From assembly GCA_022564455.1 (NCBI GenBank), contig JADFLK010000040.1, forward strand, positions 1-10,315: 10,315 nt of DNA. Reading direction: 5' to 3'. Shown here one piece after another: positions 6,510 through 10,315 of this stretch. The notes beneath the pieces were generated by a model, which was given only the letters and a program-made list of their open reading frames with translations, ran no database searches and was not told the DNA's origin. This DNA is from Bacteroidota bacterium. GTDB taxonomy: Bacteria > Bacteroidota > Rhodothermia > Rhodothermales > Rubricoccaceae. Numbering within the stretch: the stretch's first letter is position 1; each line of letters begins with the position of its first letter. The translations under genes and the position numbers were made by a program.

Positions 6510-6539
6510 GTACGTGATTACGTGATGTACGTGACGAGG
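6510..6539. repeat. Right inverted copy of the GTGATTACGTG element flanking the LON gene
   Basis: GTACGTGATTACGTGATG (6510-6527) followed by TACGTGACGAGG (6528-6539) lies 8 bp upstream of the LON start codon. GTGATTACGTG at 6514-6524 is an exact inverted match to 5851-5861. TACGTGA occurs twice within it, and a further CGTGATT follows at 6542-6548. It lies in the divergent promoter region, so a regulatory role is possible. Confidence 0.7.
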
Positions 6540-6613
6540 CTCGTGATTCATGGCCCGAGCCTTAAACTATTCAAGACGCCAAGACATACTCAGGAGAAGA
6601 CGAAGGCAATGAT

Positions 6614-6651
6614 GAAGCTACAAACTTGCCTAGCTTCCAGTTGTCATGACA
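6614..6651. promoter_or_regulatory. Two palindromes upstream of the symporter gene, possible operator
   Basis: GAAGCTA (6614-6620) and TAGCTTC (6631-6637) form a perfect 7-bp inverted repeat with a 10-bp spacer. Immediately after it, TGTCATGACA (6642-6651) is a perfect 10-bp palindrome. Both lie within 72 bp of the symporter ATG at 6686, where a repressor or activator could act. No convincing -33/-7 or -35/-10 promoter pair was found here, and the assignment rests on symmetry and position only. Confidence 0.3.
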
Positions 6652-6685
6652 TCGGAGCCAATTTCCACGTATAACAGGAAACTAC

Positions 6686-8245
6686 ATGCATTACGCGGAC
6701 TGGATTGTCCTCGGGATTTACGTTGCCGTGATCGTTGCGATCGGGGCCTGGGCCAACCGCCGGCAGACGGATACCGAAGCCTACTTCGTGGGCAATCGAA
6801 ACATACCGTGGTGGGCCGCCGGAATTTCGATCATCGCCACGTCCTTCTCGGCTGCTTCGATTCTGGGAGTGCCCGGGTATGCGTACACCACAGACATGTG
6901 GTACCTCCAGTATTCCATCGGCGACGTCCTCGCGGCGGTCATTGTCGCCGCTCTTTTCATCCCCTTCTTTCACCGTATCCCGGGTCTGACCACCGCATAC
7001 GAGTACCTCGAGGCCCGGTTCGATCTCAAGACCCGTCTACTTGGATCCACGCTCTTCAGCCTGACTGTCTTGCTGAGGGCAGGCAGTCTCCTCTTCGGTG
7101 CGGCGCTCCTCTTCTCCACCGTCGTCCCAACGGATATAATCCCGGCGCTCTCCGGCGTGGAGGAGGCGGTGGTGATCTTCGGCGTCATCGCCATCATTTA
7201 TACTGTGATGGGCGGGATCTCGGCGGTTGTGTGGACCGACATAATCCAGTTCTCGATCATGGCTCTTGGGGTGATTGCCTGCATGGTGGTGGTCGTAATG
7301 GGAACCCCTGGAGACTTGGGAGATGTCTTCGCTGAAGCCGGCCGGCTTCAGAAGCTCAACGTCTTCCATCTGGAGGACCCCATGGCTGGGAGGGGCTTGA
7401 TAACGGCTATTTTCGGGTACGGCCTTCTCGCGCTCTCACTGTTTGGGACAAATCAGCAGCCCGTTCAGCGGTACATGACGGTCAAGGAACCTCGTGAGGC
7501 CCAGAAGGCGCTCATTCTTGGCGCGAGCGCCGGAGTCATCGGCGTCCTCCTCTCTCTGCTGCTCGGCGTCTTCCTCTTTGTCTATTACCAGCATTTCCCC
7601 GATAGACTTCCGCAGGGTCTGAGTGCAGACCAGATCATGCCGCACTTCGTGAACACGCAGGTACCGCCCATTCTTACCGGAGCGCTCGTGGCCGCCGTGT
7701 TCGCCGCGGCAATGTCGAGCCTCGACTCGGCCTTGAACTCTCTCGCCGCCGCGTTAACGATCGACTTCTTCGCCCGCTTTAAGCCGAATGCATCGGAGAA
7801 GAGCCGGCTCTCGTTTGCGAAGATCGTCGTCGTCACGTCGGGAATCGTGGGCATCGGCGTCGGCATCTACTCCTCACGGACAGGAGCCCCCCTGATTGAT
7901 CTCATCCTCAGTTTCATGGGATACTTCGCGGGCGGACTCCTTGGCCTGTTTCTCCTCGGCATCCTGACAAAACGTACGAATGGCCACGGTGCCTTCTGGG
8001 GGGCGATCGTCGGAACGCTGGTCGTGCTGATGGTAACGGAGAATGACTTCCGGCTCCCCCCTCTGTACGAGTGGCTCGGAATCGAACCCATCCCCTTTAT
8101 CTGGTCGACCGCTGTGGGCCTTGCGGTTACAATGACTGTCGGGTATCTGATCTCACTCCTGGGGCGCCGGGTGGCGCCCGAACAACTCGAGAACACTACA
8201 GTTCGATGGACGAGGGCGGAACGAATCGCTGATGCATCAGACTAG
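6686..8245 (+). CDS. Sodium:solute symporter, SSS family (TC 2.A.21)
   Basis: The product is a 519-residue inner-membrane transporter with about 13 predicted helices, expected to couple Na+ entry to uptake of an organic solute. Family marks are the N-terminal YADWIVLGIYVAVIVAIGAW, the segment ISIIATSFSAASILGVPG (47-64), the SSS signature MGGISAVVWTDIIQ (175-188), and the TM8 Na2-site segment AAMSSLDSALNSLAA (341-355) with adjacent Ser344/Ser345. The hydrophilic C-terminal tail of about 26 residues is cytoplasmic and short. Substrate cannot be assigned: the sequence resembles the monocarboxylate/vitamin/sugar branches without a deciding motif. The start is supported by AGGAA at 6676-6680, five bases before the ATG, the clearest Shine-Dalgarno in the window. 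An outer-membrane barrel gene follows 79 bp downstream on the same strand with no terminator seen between them. Confidence 0.94.
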   Translation: MHYADWIVLGIYVAVIVAIGAWANRRQTDTEAYFVGNRNIPWWAAGISIIATSFSAASILGVPGYAYTTDMWYLQYSIGDVLAAVIVAALFIPFFHRIPGLTTAYEYLEARFDLKTRLLGSTLFSLTVLLRAGSLLFGAALLFSTVVPTDIIPALSGVEEAVVIFGVIAIIYTVMGGISAVVWTDIIQFSIMALGVIACMVVVVMGTPGDLGDVFAEAGRLQKLNVFHLEDPMAGRGLITAIFGYGLLALSLFGTNQQPVQRYMTVKEPREAQKALILGASAGVIGVLLSLLLGVFLFVYYQHFPDRLPQGLSADQIMPHFVNTQVPPILTGALVAAVFAAAMSSLDSALNSLAAALTIDFFARFKPNASEKSRLSFAKIVVVTSGIVGIGVGIYSSRTGAPLIDLILSFMGYFAGGLLGLFLLGILTKRTNGHGAFWGAIVGTLVVLMVTENDFRLPPLYEWLGIEPIPFIWSTAVGLAVTMTVGYLISLLGRRVAPEQLENTTVRWTRAERIADASD

Positions 8246-8324
8246 GAAGTCTGCCGATTCGGGATGATTCTACTACGGCGGCTTTCACCATACGTAGTTT
8301 TCAGGCCCACTCAAGACTTCACTC

Positions 8325-9677
8325 GTGCCTCGAATCATCGCCCTGTTTCTACTGTTCGCAGCCGTTTTTCCGACGGCCGCTGCCCAGCCCCTCGGCTTCG
8401 GCTCGGCTGACGACCCGATGGAACAGCCACGCACGCTGGTCGGGGCACCCAGGCTCGTTGCGGCTGCATACGCGGGGCCGACCCACCTCAACGAAGCGTG
8501 GCGAACTGCTGGAGCATTCGTGCTGGAAGGCCAATCCGGGCCGTGTAGTTTTGCGCTCGACGGGATCCTCCTCCTCAGCACGAGCGGTTTCTACGACCCG
8601 GATACAGACGAGACCTACGACATCGCACGCCTGCTGCGCTACGTACGTCACGACCCTAGCCCCTCGCTACCCGTCTACGCCCGCATTGGGCCGACGACGA
8701 ACGTGAGCCTCGGGCGGGGGCATCTGGTTCGCAGCTTCCGCACCACCACGTCTATCGACGAGCGCACGGTCGGGGCCGAGTTCGCTTTCCGAAACACGTA
8801 CGCCTCGTTCGGCGCCTTCACAGGGGATGTGCGGATGAACAACGTGATCGGGGCGTTTGCGGAAGTCGCGCCTGTACGTGGCTCCGCCAGCCCGCTGATG
8901 AGTTCGCTGCGTCTCGGCGCCGGGATCGTTCATAGCCTCGCCGACACGTTGGGTGGTTCGCCGAGCCCCACAGCTCTCCAGTTCGAGGTATCTGCCGACC
9001 TGCTCCAGTACGGCGAGTTCTCCATCACGCCGTTCGCGTCGTACGCCGAGTTTCTCCACTACGGCCGTAGTGTCGGCGGCGGCGTGGATATGGGCTCAGA
9101 GAACCTGATCGGAGCCGCTCTGGTCAACCTGAGGCTCGGCCTGTTCTTTTCCGGAGACGGCTTCGTCCCCGGTTATTTCAACCCGTTCTACTCCGTTTCA
9201 AACGACGCTTCCCGCATCGTGACCGCCGATTCTTTTTTCGACGCCGACACGCTTAACTCCGCCCTTGCCGGGACTCCGCTGGGCGATGTTACGGGCGGCG
9301 TAGATCTTCTTGCGGAGGTTGAACTGCTCGCGTTCCGGTCGTTCGAGATCTCCTACCACTTCCGCCGCCACTATGGCGATCAGCGGCTCAGCGACTTCTC
9401 TCTCCGCGTGGCCTCGCGCCCCCGCTTCCTCGATGGCCTCCGGATCGAGTTTGGGATGGAACGACAGGGCCTCGGCAGCTTCTTCACGCTGTTCACGGGC
9501 CTGAAAGATCAGAACGCCCTCGTCTTCAACGTGGACTTCCCCCTCGCAGGCTCGGCCCACCTCTCCATCCGCTCGCGCTACGGCTACCGCCGTCTGCCTG
9601 ATGCCGACGACGGAACGGGGCGCTACATCGTCCAGCGCCGCTTTGAGCCGTTGATTGGGGTGCGGTACCGGTTTTAG
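8325..9677 (+). CDS. Outer-membrane beta-barrel protein, function unknown
   Basis: The product has 450 residues with a Sec signal peptide: a short basic N-terminus, a hydrophobic core (IIALFLLFAAVF) and a probable cleavage site after TAAA, near residue 20. The mature part shows many alternating hydrophobic/polar strands rich in aromatic residues and Gly (for example AFRNTYASFGAFTGDVRM, ALVNLRLGLFFSGDGF, HLSIRSRYGYRRL) and ends in GVRYRF. A terminal Phe after alternating residues is the classic signal for insertion by the BAM complex. The start codon is GTG at 8325, chosen because it begins the signal peptide. No named porin or transporter family was recognised. Its position after the symporter suggests it could admit the same solute through the outer membrane, but it might equally be a structural or orphan barrel. 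Confidence 0.85.
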   Translation: MPRIIALFLLFAAVFPTAAAQPLGFGSADDPMEQPRTLVGAPRLVAAAYAGPTHLNEAWRTAGAFVLEGQSGPCSFALDGILLLSTSGFYDPDTDETYDIARLLRYVRHDPSPSLPVYARIGPTTNVSLGRGHLVRSFRTTTSIDERTVGAEFAFRNTYASFGAFTGDVRMNNVIGAFAEVAPVRGSASPLMSSLRLGAGIVHSLADTLGGSPSPTALQFEVSADLLQYGEFSITPFASYAEFLHYGRSVGGGVDMGSENLIGAALVNLRLGLFFSGDGFVPGYFNPFYSVSNDASRIVTADSFFDADTLNSALAGTPLGDVTGGVDLLAEVELLAFRSFEISYHFRRHYGDQRLSDFSLRVASRPRFLDGLRIEFGMERQGLGSFFTLFTGLKDQNALVFNVDFPLAGSAHLSIRSRYGYRRLPDADDGTGRYIVQRRFEPLIGVRYRF

Positions 9678-9720
9678 AAGGCCAATTCGTTTTTGAACTT
9701 GCTCACGGTCAGTGAGACGT

Positions 9721-9760
9721 GAAAATGCCCTGTTCGCCAAGGGACAGGTGGCGTATTTTC
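9721..9760 (+). terminator. Imperfect hairpin after the barrel gene, probable terminator
   Basis: GAAAAT-GCC-CTGT (9721-9733) pairs with ACAG-GTGGC-GTATTTTC (9744-9760) with a few bulged bases on the right arm. The right side ends in TATTTTC and the left begins with an A-tract, so it could act on both strands. It lies 43 bp after the barrel gene stop and 35 bp before the FG-GAP gene start. TATTTTCG at 9754-9761 also resembles a Bacteroidota -7 element (TAnnTTTG) with one mismatch, so part of it could serve the next gene's promoter. Confidence 0.5.
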
Positions 9761-9795
9761 GATTCAGTCCATGGGCCACCTACGCTTTCATCGTT

Positions 9796-10315
9796 ATGAA
9801 AGGCAGTCTACCCTCGTTCACCCGACGGATCGCATTTCCTACTTTGCTGGGGCTGGCACTCGCAGTGCCCGGCTGGGCTCAAGTAATAGAGTACAAGCTC
9901 ACTGCCTTCGACGGCTCTGAGGATGACCGCCTAGGCGTTTCTGTGTCACTTTCAAGGAATCGGGCTCTCGTCGGAGCATCTTTGAACGACGACATGGGCA
10001 ACGAAAGCGGCTCGGCGTACGTGTTTGAGAGGCAGGTTTTCACCTCTTGGTTTGAGGTGGCCAAACTCACAGCATCCGATGGCGATGCCCATGACCACTT
10101 CGGCGTCTCGGGGTCACTCTGGGAGAATCGCGCCCTCGTCGGGGCCTACGAAGACGACGACATGGGCAACGAAAGCGGCTCGGCGTACGTGTTTGAGAGG
10201 CAAGAGGACGGCTCCTGGCGGGAGGTAGCCAAGCTCACCGCCTCTGACGGTGATGCGTATGACCGCTTCGGCATTTCAGTCTCGCTTTCGCGGAATCGCG
10301 CCCTGGTGGGGGCTC
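9796..10315 (+). CDS. Secreted FG-GAP repeat (beta-propeller) protein, 5' part
   Basis: The gene runs open from ATG 9796 to the right edge (173 codons plus one base), so its length is unknown. Residues 1-28 form a signal peptide: SFTRRIAFPTLLGLALAV followed by PGWA, with cleavage before Gln29. From residue 34 a 56-residue repeat begins, and each unit has the order KLTA.DG...D.FG.S.SL, NRALVGA, DDMGNESGSAYVFERQ, W.EVA. Two full units and about half of a third are visible. These are FG-GAP-type blades as in integrin-alpha-like propellers; related bacterial proteins are secreted and often many units long, and in this group frequently end in a T9SS sorting domain. Short acidic loops (NDD, EDDD) could bind Ca2+, which is inference. 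No Shine-Dalgarno is evident, and a hairpin separates it from the barrel gene. Confidence 0.88.
   Translation, partial: MKGSLPSFTRRIAFPTLLGLALAVPGWAQVIEYKLTAFDGSEDDRLGVSVSLSRNRALVGASLNDDMGNESGSAYVFERQVFTSWFEVAKLTASDGDAHDHFGVSGSLWENRALVGAYEDDDMGNESGSAYVFERQEDGSWREVAKLTASDGDAYDRFGISVSLSRNRALVGA
9986..10202 (+). repeat. 168-bp-period repeat inside the FG-GAP gene, 49-bp identical block
   Basis: Positions 9986-10034 and 10154-10202 are identical over 49 bases, exactly 168 bp (56 codons) apart, and encode the DDMGNESGSAYVFERQ part of successive propeller units. The remaining parts of the units differ at many codons, so identity is concentrated in this block. This suggests recent unequal exchange or gene conversion. 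Confidence 0.93.

Noticed and set aside
5888..6517. Long plus-strand reading frame (about 209 codons) opposite the LON gene
   Set aside because: The LON domain on the minus strand is unmistakable. The antisense product has no recognisable domain and is a by-product of GC-rich codon use.
9198..9779. Minus-strand frame of about 193 codons across the end of the barrel gene
   Set aside because: The plus-strand barrel pattern and Phe-ended C-terminus are convincing; the antisense product is highly charged with no recognisable motif.

Overview
The window looks like chromosomal DNA from a member of the Bacteroidota or the related Rhodothermota/Balneolota group. The evidence is a type IX secretion (T9SS) C-terminal sorting domain at the left edge, a Phe-ended outer-membrane barrel protein, a secreted FG-GAP repeat protein, mostly weak Shine-Dalgarno sequences, and GC-rich genes separated by less GC-rich spacers full of short tandem words. 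The placement is inference from protein families; there is no rRNA or other marker gene. No tRNA, CRISPR array, transposase or phage gene was seen.

Left edge (1-554, + strand): the 3' end of a secreted T9SS substrate gene. It carries an in-frame TGA inside the sorting domain and a probable one-base lesion further upstream, so it is called a pseudogene or a sequence with errors. A hairpin at 601-631 has its U-rich tail on the minus strand and closes the next gene.

Minus-strand block (688-6502), in transcription order: a standalone LON substrate-binding-domain protein (6502-5858), an MBL-fold hydrolase resembling quorum-quenching lactonases (5701-4847), a two-TM sensor with an extracytoplasmic region and two PAS domains but no kinase domain (4690-3050), a small protein with a degenerate receiver and an H-box but no ATPase domain (2980-2213), a 450-bp repeat-rich spacer, and a TPR protein ending in a Fis-like helix-turn-helix (1695-688). 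The sensor and the receiver/H-box protein are adjacent and probably co-transcribed. Together they look like a two-component kinase with the catalytic parts removed, and this pair is the most unusual coding content here.

Plus-strand block (6686-10315): a divergent promoter region with two small palindromes (6503-6685), a sodium:solute symporter (SSS family), an outer-membrane beta-barrel protein 79 bp downstream, an imperfect hairpin that probably terminates that unit, and the start of a secreted FG-GAP repeat protein that runs off the right edge. The symporter and barrel could form an inner/outer-membrane uptake pair, but the substrate cannot be read from the sequence.

Spacers: several intergenic stretches carry short tandem or inverted repeats. 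These are a heptamer repeated four times at 5749-5776, a duplicated 14-mer at 2106-2133, and imperfect inverted copies of a GTGATTACGTG-type element flanking the LON gene at 5831-5861 and 6510-6539.
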